From contig OZ025707.1 of assembly GCA_964019335.1 (NCBI GenBank), positions 109,501-173,500 on the forward strand: DNA of 64,000 bases, written 5' to 3'. This document shows positions 54,799 to 64,000 of the stretch, one piece after another. The stretch is from Diplonema japonicum. Taxonomy: Eukaryota; Euglenozoa; Diplonemea; Diplonemida; Diplonemidae. Under the pieces are notes generated by a model. It searched no databases and was not told where the DNA came from. It saw only the letters and a program-made list of their open reading frames with translations. The translations under genes were made by a program, and so were the position numbers. Position 1 is the stretch's first letter. Every line of letters begins with the position of its first letter.

Positions 54799-55514
54799 AC
54801 TCGGGATTCGCTGATCTTTGCATACTCTCTTCCCCTCCCCCTGAATGTGTAAACTAAAAAGAAAACGTGTGGCGTTCCCTTACTTGTGTTTATTTATTTA
54901 TGAGAAAACTGCTAACTTGACCCCTAAGTTTGAGAAATGTCAAAAAGCCACCCCCTTAGTTTGAGAAATGTTCAAGGTCTATCTTTAAAGAGGAAAAAGT
55001 TTCTGATCCAGTCCCCAAGGTTTCCCTCTCCCCTCCCCTCCCCCTGAATGATTAAACCAAATTCGTTTTTGATCTTTTCAATCCCCCCCTCCCCTCCCCC
55101 TGAATGTGTAAACTAAAAAGAAAACGTGTGGCGTTACCTTACTTGTGTTTTTTTTTTAGACACCTTTTTTTATTGCTGAAGGAAAGAGAAATTTAAAAAA
55201 AAAAAAAAAAAAAACGAACTTGAAGACCAAACAAAAACGTCTCCGGTTTTGTTGAATCTTTGGACGCAACAACAGAAGAGGGCATCCAAGTGTGTTTGTT
55301 CTTGTTGTGGATGTGTTTGTGTATTTGTCAGTACGAATTTAACCAGACTTCCCAATCCTTCGTTCGAACATCTCTTTCCTATTCCTTCTTCTCTTTTCCC
55401 TCTTTCTTTCTCTGCAGTTTTACACGTCTCGTATCTTATTTTTTCGAGTTCACATCCAATTAATCCCCAACACAGTCCCCTCTACCTGCACAACAACAAC
55501 AACAACAACAAAGT

Positions 55515-56684
55515 ATGGATCCGTCAGCTGCTGCGAACAACACCACCCTCACAAAAGAGGAGGGGAGGGTTGCCTTGGTGAGCGCTGTTTCAAAAGGGGA
55601 CCTTGAGGAGATGAGGGAACTTGTTCTGGAGCGGGGTGTTGACCCTGGTGCAACGGGCAGCGATGGTTTCACAGCCCTGCACTATGCAGCTCGCGAAAAC
55701 AACTGTGTCGAGGCTGTGGCTGCTCTCGTCTCTTCTTACCACCAGGACCCTGGTGTGAAAAGCAACGATGGTTGGACACCGGTTCATCTAGCAGCACAGG
55801 AAGGCCAGCTGGAAACAGTTAAATATCTAGTTGAAACTCTTGGTCAAGACGCAGGTGTCAAATGCAACTTAGGTTTTACACCGCTTCATGATGCAGCATC
55901 AAACGGCCACCTGGAGACAGTTAAATATCTTGAAAAGTCTCGTTCCCGAAAAAAAAAGACTAAAATTAAAACTCGCGGTGGCAACAAAGGTGTGAGAAGC
56001 AACGACGGTTGGACACCGGTTCATCTAGCAGCAGAGTACGGCCACCTGGAGACTGTTAAATATCTTGTTGAAACTCTTGGTCAAGACGCTGGTGCGAAAA
56101 GCAAACACGATAGGACACCGATACATGAAGCAGCATTAGGAGGCCAGCTGGAGACAGTTAAATATCTTGTTGAAGCTTGCGGTCAAGACGCAGGTGTCAA
56201 AAGCAAAGACGGTAGGACACCGGTTCATCACGCTGCATTAAGGGGCCATGTGATGACGGTTAAATATATTGTTGAAACTCTCGGTCAAGACGCAGGTGTC
56301 AAAACCAACTACGGTAGGACACCGCTTCATGATGCAGCATCAAGGGGCCACCTGGAGACTGTAAAATATCTTGTTGAAAGCAGGAGAGGTGCGGCATCAC
56401 GCACTCTTTCCGTTTCATGCAAAAAAAGAAAACTTGTTGAAACTCGCGGTCAAGACGCAGGTGTCAAGTGCGACATAGGTTGGACACCGCTTCATTACGC
56501 AGCATTCAAGGGCCATCTTGAGACGGTTAAATATCTTGTTGAAACTTGCGGTCAAGACGCAGGTGTCAAAAACAACGACGGTAGCACACCGGTTCATCTA
56601 GCGGCACAGGAAAGCCATCTCGAAACAATAAAATATCTTGTTGAAGAAAGAATAAAAGAAAAAGACTGGCGACAAGAAGGATAG
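55515..56684 (+). CDS. ankyrin-repeat protein, array copy 4 (short)
   Basis: 389 aa with the same N- and C-terminal segments and both basic linkers as copies 1 and 2, but about six fewer repeats in the middle. The first linker is altered (KKKTKIKTRGGNKG). It lies downstream of the subtilisin fragment, so it may have lost its usual partner. The frame is intact. A LINE is inserted about 75 bp after the stop. Confidence 0.9.
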   Translation: MDPSAAANNTTLTKEEGRVALVSAVSKGDLEEMRELVLERGVDPGATGSDGFTALHYAARENNCVEAVAALVSSYHQDPGVKSNDGWTPVHLAAQEGQLETVKYLVETLGQDAGVKCNLGFTPLHDAASNGHLETVKYLEKSRSRKKKTKIKTRGGNKGVRSNDGWTPVHLAAEYGHLETVKYLVETLGQDAGAKSKHDRTPIHEAALGGQLETVKYLVEACGQDAGVKSKDGRTPVHHAALRGHVMTVKYIVETLGQDAGVKTNYGRTPLHDAASRGHLETVKYLVESRRGAASRTLSVSCKKRKLVETRGQDAGVKCDIGWTPLHYAAFKGHLETVKYLVETCGQDAGVKNNDGSTPVHLAAQESHLETIKYLVEERIKEKDWRQEG

Positions 56685-56752
56685 AAAATAAAGTGTTCAC
56701 CAGTGTGATGTTCGAGAGGCACAATTTTCGTACTCTCCTATTTTTTTTTTTT

Positions 56753-56761
56753 TAAATTTTT
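56753..56761. repeat. target-site duplication, left
   Basis: TAAATTTTT, repeated at 59415-59423 on the other side of the LINE. The uninterrupted site can be seen in units 1 and 2 (for example near 35,285). Confidence 0.75.
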
Positions 56762-59414
56762 ACGGTACGGTGAGCACATCAAGAGCAACCCGATGGCACA
56801 CGCCCCCATCGACGCCAAGCTGCTGAAAGAGGTGATCGGTAAGAAAGCGGACAAGGGGGCATGCGGCGTGGACGGCTGGCGGATTGGTGAGTTGAAGCGC
56901 CTGCCGGCTCCGATCCTACAAGCGTTTGCGGACCTCTTCAACTTGATAGAGGAGACGGGCGAATGGCCGATGCAGGTCACGACGGCACTCGTATCCCTCA
57001 TCCCAAAGGGGGAAGGAACGGCACCTCTGGATCACCGACCGATCACAGTGACCAGTACCATTTACCGGCTGTGGGCAAGTGCACGACTGGTGCAGGTACT
57101 GAAATGGCAGGAGAGGTGGATCACACCACGACAACATGGTTTCAGGCCTAAACACAGCACGACCTCGGCGCTGATTGACTTATGCACGAAGCTAGAACTG
57201 GCACTGGTGGAGGACGAGCCGCTAGAAGGACTTGCATTGGACTTCAGGAAGTGCTTCGACCTGGTCCCGCAACAATTGTCGCACGAACTGATGCTGGCCC
57301 TGGGACTAGACCCAGCAATCGCACGAGCACTCCAAGGAATGTACGGGCAAATCTCGAGGAGATTCAAGTTCCCCATAGGAATAGGGGCCACCTTTAAAGC
57401 AACGAATGGGATACTCCAGGGGTGCCCGCTGTCGGTGATCATTATAAACGCCTTACTGGCGGTGATGATCAGGACAATCGAGAAGGAAGCACCTGGAACG
57501 GAGGTTTGTCCTATGCAGATGACACGTACCTTCTGGCAGAGTTGGAGAAGACCTTGCAGGCTGCGGTAAACGGAACTTTGGAGTTCTGCGGACTCACTGG
57601 GATGAAGCTTAACCCGGAGAAAACGGTAGCGTTTGGCACGAAGAAGGGCTTCCGGTCAAAAGTGCTGGGTGATAGGACAGTAACACAGAAAGGGAGAGAG
57701 GTCGCAGTCCCCTATAGAACAGTGACGTCGTTCAAGGCACTGGGCGTGATGGTGTTCACGAACAGGACAGGAACGACGTGGAACGAGCCAGCGACGGAAG
57801 CGGCCAACAAGCTAGACCGGCTGGGAGGGACAAGCCTGTCCTTCGAAACAAAAGGATACCTGATTGGAACATCGGTCTTGCCGTCGTGCCTCTACAGCAG
57901 CCCGTTCTCCCCTCCGAGTGATGAGGCGCTGAAGAAGCTAACAACGAGAGTGACCTGCAACCTATGGGGGCCTCACTTCCGAGGACGATCGCCTGCAGCG
58001 GTGAATACGGTTTTGCTGAAAGGACACATCAATGACCCGTTGTCCTACGTCATCTGTCACTCGCTAAAAGTGATATCGAGCGCGCTGGAAAGGACAGGTC
58101 TTGGACAGAGAGTGCGACAAATAGTGCAGAGGTACGGCTCACAGAGGACCCCCCTGGGACCGGTGGGGAATCTGATATGCAGGTGGATGCCGAGAATCGG
58201 ATGGGACTGGGAGAAGATGGAAATAGCCACAGAACTTGAGTGGCCCAAGCGAGGAAGCGCCTTCAGGGCGGCTGTAAGGGCAGCCAGGAGTGCGACACTA
58301 GCAACGGAACGGAAGACGGTCAGCGGACTCGGGGAAGGAGCAGATCCCAAAACGAATGACCTCTGGAGGACAGCTAAAGATCGCCATCTAGCTTTCTGTA
58401 TCAAGAGGGTAATTGCGGGAGGGATCCCCTACCTAAGTCCGTATGCCAGAGCAGGACCAAAGTGTGTACCCCCCACGAAGGAGGACGACGAGTCCGAGGG
58501 ACGGAGCGAAGAAGAGGAAGATCAAGACGAGCCAGCGGCGCATGAAGGACAAGACGAGTCGGGATTTGAATGTGACCTCTGCCCGACCAAGCATGCGGAC
58601 ACAGTAACACTGCTACGCCACCAGCTGTACGAGTGCCCGCCAGCACGAGAGGAGCTGATACGGGAGGAGATGGAACCACTGCGCGACAGGACGGGATGGC
58701 CGCTCTGCCTCGAGCTGCATGCCATCCTACCAAGGGGGAACGGGTTCGAACACCTGGAGAAGCTGCAGCGATACCTGGCAATGGTGGTGGAAAAGCGGGA
58801 CGAAGGGCTGATGCAGGCAGAAGGCGGCAACAAGAAGCTACCATGGGAGCGGGAAGTGACAGGCAAAGTGACCCCGGTACCGACGACAGCACAGCTGGGG
58901 ACAGTGGTGGGACTGCTGGAGCAATTCGGGGAACCACTACTGGAATGGATGGGAAAGCTGCGATGGGTGGAGGGCGACACCGACTCGGAGGTTTCGGCAG
59001 CTGAACTTGCACTCGACTTTGAGGAGACAACCGGAAAGTCACTGGGAGTCTACAACATGCAGAGGAAGGCACGCAGAATCAAGCTGTTGGTGGAGAGAGC
59101 CAACGCAGTGTGCAGAACGAGACGGATAAGACGCCCCTTCCCTGCGGACGGGGCAAAGAGGGTCAAGTCGCTCACAGCGATCGGAGGCAAGGCTGCAATA
59201 GGCTTTAACAGGAGACCGATCTTCGCATCAAGACAGACAGCGCAAAAGCTACAGGAGTTGAAAGGGACATACAAGAAAGAACGCGTGTCGAGACTACGAA
59301 AAGCTTTAAAGGCGACAATAGGAACGAAGGCTATGCTCCAGAAGGGGAGCATTAATAGATAGGAACTCACACCACAAGAGGCTGTCCTCGAGTGGGATTG
59401 TCTTTTACCATGAG
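56762..59414 (+). mobile_element. 5'-truncated LINE (RT half)
   Basis: Inserted into the T/A-rich spacer after the fourth ankyrin gene with a 9-bp duplication (TAAATTTTT at 56753 and 59415). The 5' end lies inside the RT region, the usual result of incomplete target-primed reverse transcription. No A tail is visible at the 3' end, which reads TTTTACCATGAG before the duplication. Confidence 0.85.
56767..59362 (+). pseudogene. LINE reverse transcriptase with C-terminal zinc knuckle, one frameshift
   Basis: Frame 1 (to 57569) carries RT fingers and palm: LVSLIPKGEGTAPLDHRPIT, PRQHGFRPKHSTTSALIDL, LALDFRKCFDLVPQQ and GILQGCPLSVI. A one-base shift near 57,500 is needed to reach the catalytic SYADDTYLLAELEKTLQAAV, which lies in the frame 57422-59362. 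Further on, CDLC...H....C (about 58572-58637) is the C2HC knuckle common near the end of LINE ORF2. The last 120 residues are basic. The frameshift makes this copy inactive unless it is a sequencing error. Confidence 0.8.
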
Positions 59415-60780
59415 TAAATTTTTTATTTATTTATTTATTTATTATTTTTTTTTTTTTTTTGCATGAAGAAAAACAATCTATTGATACTGAATTGTTATTG
59501 CTAAAAAGAGTAGTGGTGGCATTGTAGGGCTTATCCTTCTACAGGTTAACCCCGGCTGTGCACAAACAGCAATCAACCGACTCTTTTTTTTTGGAAGAAG
59601 TAAAAGAGAAGAAAAAAAACTATAACTATCTTGTTTCAAATCGTACCTGTTTCTTTCTTGTAAATATGTCTCTCTCTTTTTTTTTTTTTTTTTTTTTTTT
59701 TCTTCTCTTTATTTATACTCGGTTGTTTTGTACACCAGGTACCCTTAACGTCATGAAAGACCCGAAGAGGGCGGGGTTCCTCAAGGACAGTGAAGAGACC
59801 ACCTTTTTATTAGCAAGCCATTCAAGGCAGCAGGAAGAAAACAAATGAAGTGTAATCAAATAGAAGAACAGAAATTTTGATAAATTTCGGTGTGCGGGTG
59901 GGTGCTCACCGTTGTAGAAAAGAAAAAAAAAATGAAAAAAGAAAGAAGTAGTAAACCCCCACAGGTGCATCTTCAGGAGTTTCAGTCTTGAAGAAGAGAA
60001 AAGAAAAGAAAAAAAGAAGAAAAGAAAAGGGGGAAAAAAAAAAAAGAAGAGAAGTGATTTCCTTTTGATCTTTCTTTTGTTGTTGTGTTTGATGTTTTTT
60101 TTTTTTTTTTTTTTTCTGATTAGAGTGGGTCTTTTTGTTTTTTCCCTCGCTCTCATCTTCTCTTGGAAAGAGAAAAATAAATAGAAAAGGGAGGGCCTCC
60201 GATGTTCAAAACCTAAATAGATTTTTTTTTTTTTTTTTAAACCAGGGGCAGAAGTTCGCCAAGAGTGTACAGTCCTGTTTCTCGCGGAAACAGAGAACCT
60301 ACCCCCCACCCCCACAGCAGCCGACCAATCAGACACAGCAGTGTGAAAAAAAAAAAAAAAAAAAAATGCCCTTATTTAGAACAAAGGGAGAAAGGGAAAA
60401 AAAAAAAGCAATTGTTTATCTTTCTTCTACTGCCTCCTTCTTTTGGGTACCAAAAAAGCTTTTCAGAAGGTCCAATACCGGCCAGGGGTGAGAGTGAGAG
60501 GACAACATGGAAGTCCGGTTCCCCGTGGTTTCATCCCCCATCCTCATTCTCGCTTTCCTCCCACCTCTTCATAGTTTACTGTTTCACGAGCGCTCCTTTT
60601 GTTGTTGTTGGACTTTAGGGTGAGCTGCTTATATTCCTTTCCTCCCGAGTTTCAGCCTTGTGAGCTGACCATCAATATTCAATAGATTTTTTTTTTTAAA
60701 CCGGGGGCGGAGGCTCACATTCAGTTTACTTTTTTCATTTTTATTTTTATTAGGTTTGTCCTCCACTTTGAGTTTTTATT
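59415..60780. other. spacer of array unit 4
   Basis: The array spacer resumes after the LINE and matches 35285-36640 and 41240-42700, including the conserved 31-codon stretch near 59,753. It is broken again by the next LINE at about 60,781. No host gene is seen. Confidence 0.7.
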
Positions 60781-61071
60781 TTTTCTGTACTTTATTGGTG
60801 TCCGACTATTTTTTCTGTACTTTATTGGTGTCCGACCGTGCCAATAAAGTCAATAGGTAATACGGTTTGAAAAGAAGAAAAATAGAAGAAGAGTAAAAGA
60901 CGAGAAGACAGAGGGAAGAATCAATAGAAAGCGAAGAACTAGGAAGACAAATCAAAAGAAGGAAGCGAAGGACGAAAAAGACTGGAGGATAAAATCAAAG
61001 CGAAGCGAAAGGACGAGAAGACAATAACAACAGAGAAGGTAAAAACGACAGAAGGGATAGGTCGAAGCAGG

Positions 61072-63282
61072 ATGGGGTTCCAAGACCTCTCACGAGCGCT
61101 GAAGGGGTTTGGCATGACGGTGGAGGCGGGGAAGGACTACACCTTGTACGGAGTGCTAGCAAAGAAGTTAGCGATGAAGAAGGCAGAGGTGCAGGGCATG
61201 GTCCTGCAGGAACTGAGGCGGAACGAGGCGGAGTACACCCCACTCGTGGAAGGAGGAGACTTCGACGGCTTCTGTGTAGCACACAGCCGAGAAGGATCCG
61301 TCGCAGACAGCCTGTGCATCCAGGCCGCCGCAAGAGCACTGAAAGCCAACATTCATGTTGCAGTGCTTGCAGAGGGGTCCCTAGTAGTGCAGGTCGCTCA
61401 AGGCGGGAAAAAGAGGGTGCACATAGGGCACGACGGACAGGGAAGGTTCTGCTTTGTCGCTGAGCCCTTCGAAAAAGGGGTGCTGAAGACCGTTCAACGG
61501 AAGTTTGAGCTGGTGAAGGTGAGGATGCCAACGACTGACGGAGAACGCAAATCCTGGCGCACCCCCAGCAACAACAAGAAGAGAACGGCCCCAGTGAAGG
61601 AGGACGCCAAGAAAGTGTGGAAGCTAGAAAAGGACCAGTTTCAAGTCCCCTTCATCGAGATGGAGGACATGGCGAAGGGAAAGGACGGCGTGGTGCTACT
61701 GTCTGAGGAGAGTTTGTTGAAGGTGCAGGCAATGAAATGGTCAGGGATCAAGGGGGTGCTCACGAAGCAAGGGGGGGACGGAAGGCTGGAAGTCGACATC
61801 GTCGTCAAGACGGCAACCGAGTACAGCAACAAGACGATGTTCCTGACGGCGCTGAGCGGGAGAGTCGAGCTGGTTGCACCTACAGGCACGGTGGACATAG
61901 ACCTGGGGAAGATGTTCGTCAGAGCAGCAGTTGTGGTCGCGAAAGAGCACGCCTCGCCAGAACTCTGGGAACGAATGGTGAACGGACCGCACGGCCAGCT
62001 GAGGAAGATGGGCTGCCGGGGCGTCCTGAGGGTAGACAAGCACCTGAACGGGGTACAACGAGTCGACGCGCTGGTAACGCTCCCGAAGGAAAGGCTGGCG
62101 GGGATGCTGAAGGACTCAGGGAAGGACGGGGTCTTCCTCAAACTGAAAGACGGGAAGCTCGGGCCGGTTGCGTGGCTTCCAAAGGACACAACGCTGGACG
62201 TAGCGTTGGCGCAGGCAGAGGCGGAGGGTCTGGCGATGCGGGACGGTGACGGCCGCATCGGGATACGGACGACGGAGGAACGGAAGATCGCCATCCTCAA
62301 CAAGGCGATGGGAGAGGGTGCGAGGCTGGAGGGCCAACACGGGGAGCCGACGTGGAAGCTCACCGGGCTCTACTCGGATTGCAGCGAACAGCACGTGGAG
62401 AGGATCACCGCAAAGATGGGATGGAAGGGAGTACCAGTCAGAGGCGGATGGAGCAACGGGACACGGTGCTGGTACATCAGAGGAACGAAACCCCCGACCG
62501 ACAAGGTGAGGATCACGACCCCGACAGGGAAGATCCTAAACTGCAGAATCACGTCGGATACGTCGACCAGACCGATGGCCACCTTAAAGTCACACCCAGG
62601 GCAGACATGGAGCAGAAAACAGTCCTCGCCAGCTGGGGCCAAGTCCTATCTGAACGCGGCAGCAGGGGTTGCTAAGACTACTCCCACCCCTAGCACCAAG
62701 ACTCAGGCAACGAAGGATTCGCCAGACACAAAGGGAAAGGTGCAAAAGAACACGTCGATGGAAGACCGTCTAGGTGCGATCGAAAAAGCGATTCAGAAAC
62801 TCTCCGGCAGACCACTCAAGAAACCAAAGGAGTCGTCGGAGGTCCTGAAACTGAGAAAGGAAAATGACGAGCTACGCCAGGAGGTACGCCAACTACAGCA
62901 GGCGATGACGGAGCTAACAGCCCAACTGAAGGTATTCGTGAAGCAGGGGCAGAGGTCGGAAGAAGCATGCTCCCCGCAGTATGGCACGGAGATGGAAGGA
63001 ACAGAAGATGCTGAGTCTAGTTTGGGACCACCGCCTACGGGGACGGATACGGACATTGAAACTGAAGGGGGAGACGGGGACGAGGAACTGTTGGAGGAAG
63101 GAGACCTTACCATTTGCGTGACAGGAAAGACGCACGTCTTCAACGGCACGTACTCGACCTGGAGGGGAGCAGTGTGCAAGATATGCGATGAAGGGGTGCA
63201 CAAGAAGAACCAGGCCCAACAATGCATAATAAACGAGTGCAGGACCACCGTGTGCCGTAGTTGTATGGAAGGCGGGTGGTGA
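61072..63282 (+). CDS. LINE ORF1 protein with OTU-like domain
   Basis: 736 aa. Residues of about 15-135 resemble an OTU cysteine-protease fold: AGKDYTLYGVLAKKL at the usual catalytic-cysteine loop, then VADSLCIQAAARALKANIHV and a histidine-containing end. The expected D-x-x-C-L-F reads with Thr24 in the cysteine position, so protease activity is doubtful. The middle part has no recognised domain. A coiled coil follows near 590-630 (LRKENDELRQEVRQLQQAMT). The C-terminus is a RING- or zinc-ribbon-like cluster: CKICDEG, CIINEC, CRSCMEGGW. It ends TGG-TGA-CTG. ORF1 proteins normally bind the element RNA. Confidence 0.75.
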   Translation: MGFQDLSRALKGFGMTVEAGKDYTLYGVLAKKLAMKKAEVQGMVLQELRRNEAEYTPLVEGGDFDGFCVAHSREGSVADSLCIQAAARALKANIHVAVLAEGSLVVQVAQGGKKRVHIGHDGQGRFCFVAEPFEKGVLKTVQRKFELVKVRMPTTDGERKSWRTPSNNKKRTAPVKEDAKKVWKLEKDQFQVPFIEMEDMAKGKDGVVLLSEESLLKVQAMKWSGIKGVLTKQGGDGRLEVDIVVKTATEYSNKTMFLTALSGRVELVAPTGTVDIDLGKMFVRAAVVVAKEHASPELWERMVNGPHGQLRKMGCRGVLRVDKHLNGVQRVDALVTLPKERLAGMLKDSGKDGVFLKLKDGKLGPVAWLPKDTTLDVALAQAEAEGLAMRDGDGRIGIRTTEERKIAILNKAMGEGARLEGQHGEPTWKLTGLYSDCSEQHVERITAKMGWKGVPVRGGWSNGTRCWYIRGTKPPTDKVRITTPTGKILNCRITSDTSTRPMATLKSHPGQTWSRKQSSPAGAKSYLNAAAGVAKTTPTPSTKTQATKDSPDTKGKVQKNTSMEDRLGAIEKAIQKLSGRPLKKPKESSEVLKLRKENDELRQEVRQLQQAMTELTAQLKVFVKQGQRSEEACSPQYGTEMEGTEDAESSLGPPPTGTDTDIETEGGDGDEELLEEGDLTICVTGKTHVFNGTYSTWRGAVCKICDEGVHKKNQAQQCIINECRTTVCRSCMEGGW

Positions 63283-63753
63283 CTGACATATGATAAACGA
63301 CCCCCAACCCCGCCGAACGGCCAACACCCTAACCTAAACAATTTCATCAATCACAATTATAATCATCACCACACGACCACCCGGCCCCAGTCGAAGCACG
63401 ACCCGAGGTTGCTCTCCGACAGAGAATCGAAGCAACTGGTCGAGGATGGGGTGGAGCCAAACCCGGGACCCGGACCGGCGAACGACGAGTTGGAGAGACG
63501 CGGAACAGACGAGCTCACCCTATTCACGCACAATGGCGCGGCCCTAAACAACAGGCTGGGTGAATATGCTGGAGTCCTCCCAGACGTCTTCTGCATCCAG
63601 GAGACGGCGCTCACAGCCCAGACACAGCTGGAAGTGGAACGCGTGCTCAGAGATGACGAATGGGGCAGGCAGTACACCAGATTCTGGGGGAAACCGCAGC
63701 CAGGCAGGAGGGCAAACGAGATCTCGTCGCTAACAATCGCCAGAGACAGTTAA
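63283..63753 (+). pseudogene. LINE ORF2 start: 2A-like motif and truncated endonuclease
   Basis: The frame is the same as ORF1, directly after its TGA, and has no ATG before the endonuclease. It reads a proline/histidine-rich stretch, then VEDGVEPNPGPGP (63439 on), then the start of an APE-type endonuclease: LTLFTHNGAALNNRLGEYAG, PDVFCIQETAL. It is cut off at the junction with ankyrin DNA at about 63742. RT is missing. Confidence 0.75.
63445..63471 (+). other. 2A-like ribosome-skipping motif
   Basis: DGVEPNPGP, close to the 2A consensus D-V/I-E-x-N-P-G-P, at the N-terminal side of the LINE endonuclease. 2A sequences in this position are known from several non-LTR retrotransposons. Confidence 0.55.
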
Positions 63754-64000
63754 ATATTTTGTTGAAACTCTCGGTCAAGACGCAGGTGTCAAAACCAACG
63801 AGGGTTGGGCACCGTTTCAACTAGCAGCATCAAATGGCCAGCTGGAGACAGTAAAATATTTTGTTGAAACTCTCGGTCAAGACGCAGGTGTCAAAACCAA
63901 CGAGGGTTGGGCACCGGTTCATCTAGCAGCATCAAGTGGCCAGCTGGAGACAGTAAAATATCTTGTTGAAACTCTCGGTCAAGACGCAGGTGTCAAAAGC
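63742..64000 (+). pseudogene. ankyrin-repeat gene fragment, continuing past the window
   Basis: Two and a half ankyrin repeats of the array type (TNEGWAPFQLAASNGQLETV), most similar to the repeats at 40600-40760 of array copy 2. The 5' end is joined to LINE ORF2. The 3' end runs off the window in open frame. Whether a complete gene lies beyond cannot be seen. Confidence 0.8.

Larger units (their letters stand above)
60781..63741 (+). mobile_element. LINE 5' half (ORF1 and start of ORF2)
   Basis: The 5' region has a 26-bp sequence repeated at 60781 and 60811 (TTTTCTGTACTTTATTGGTG and onward). ORF1 and the beginning of an endonuclease ORF follow, and then an abrupt switch to ankyrin-gene DNA at about 63742. 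It could belong to the same family as the RT half at 56762, since the two parts do not overlap, but that is not shown. Confidence 0.8.

Noticed and set aside
1-64000. CRISPR arrays, tRNA and rRNA genes
   Set aside because: No spaced direct-repeat array, no convincing cloverleaf and no rRNA core sequence was found by eye.

Overview
This is nuclear DNA from a unicellular eukaryote that very probably builds motile cilia or flagella. It holds intron-containing genes with GT-AG introns, often starting GTATGT or GTATGG and often filled with poly-T. The genes include an axonemal CFAP46-like protein, a ZMYND12/TAX-1-like TPR protein and an EF-hand/WD40 protein of the WDR49 type, alongside general eukaryotic genes (ribosomal protein uL24/RPL26, LAS1, cohesin SCC3/STAG, an ERMARD-like protein). 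Homopolymer runs of 10-40 bases are everywhere. The lineage cannot be fixed from the sequence. Every host gene I can support lies on the + strand.

Region 1 (1-31,530) is a housekeeping and ciliary gene region. In order: CFAP46 C-terminus; a small multi-exon gene with an RIIa-like last exon; LAS1; RPL26; WDR49-like; a doubtful small gene; SCC3/STAG; a gap of repeats; ZMYND12-like; a four-helix membrane protein; a TIR transposon; a type I membrane protein; ERMARD-like; and a WW/coiled-coil protein. Introns and gaps carry a dispersed repeat (family 1, six copies). A decayed tyrosine-recombinase element with inverted termini and a 152-bp near-perfect palindrome sit in one STAG intron.

Region 2 (31,757-46,700) is a tandem array with a unit of about 5.6-5.7 kb. 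Each unit has a secreted proteinase K-like subtilisin, identical in all three full copies, followed by an ankyrin-repeat gene that varies in repeat number. In the third unit the ankyrin gene carries an N-terminal protein kinase domain and is broken at its 3' end.

Region 3 (46,700-64,000) is the same array invaded by retroelements. These are: a Penelope-like element with an upstream GIY-YIG reading frame and an RT frame that continues into a cysteine-protease-like domain; a subtilisin fragment; another ankyrin gene; a 5'-truncated LINE with target-site duplication; and the 5' half of a LINE. In that last element ORF1 (OTU-like) is followed in the same frame, after a single UGA, by an endonuclease ORF that opens with a 2A-like motif. 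The window ends inside a further ankyrin gene.
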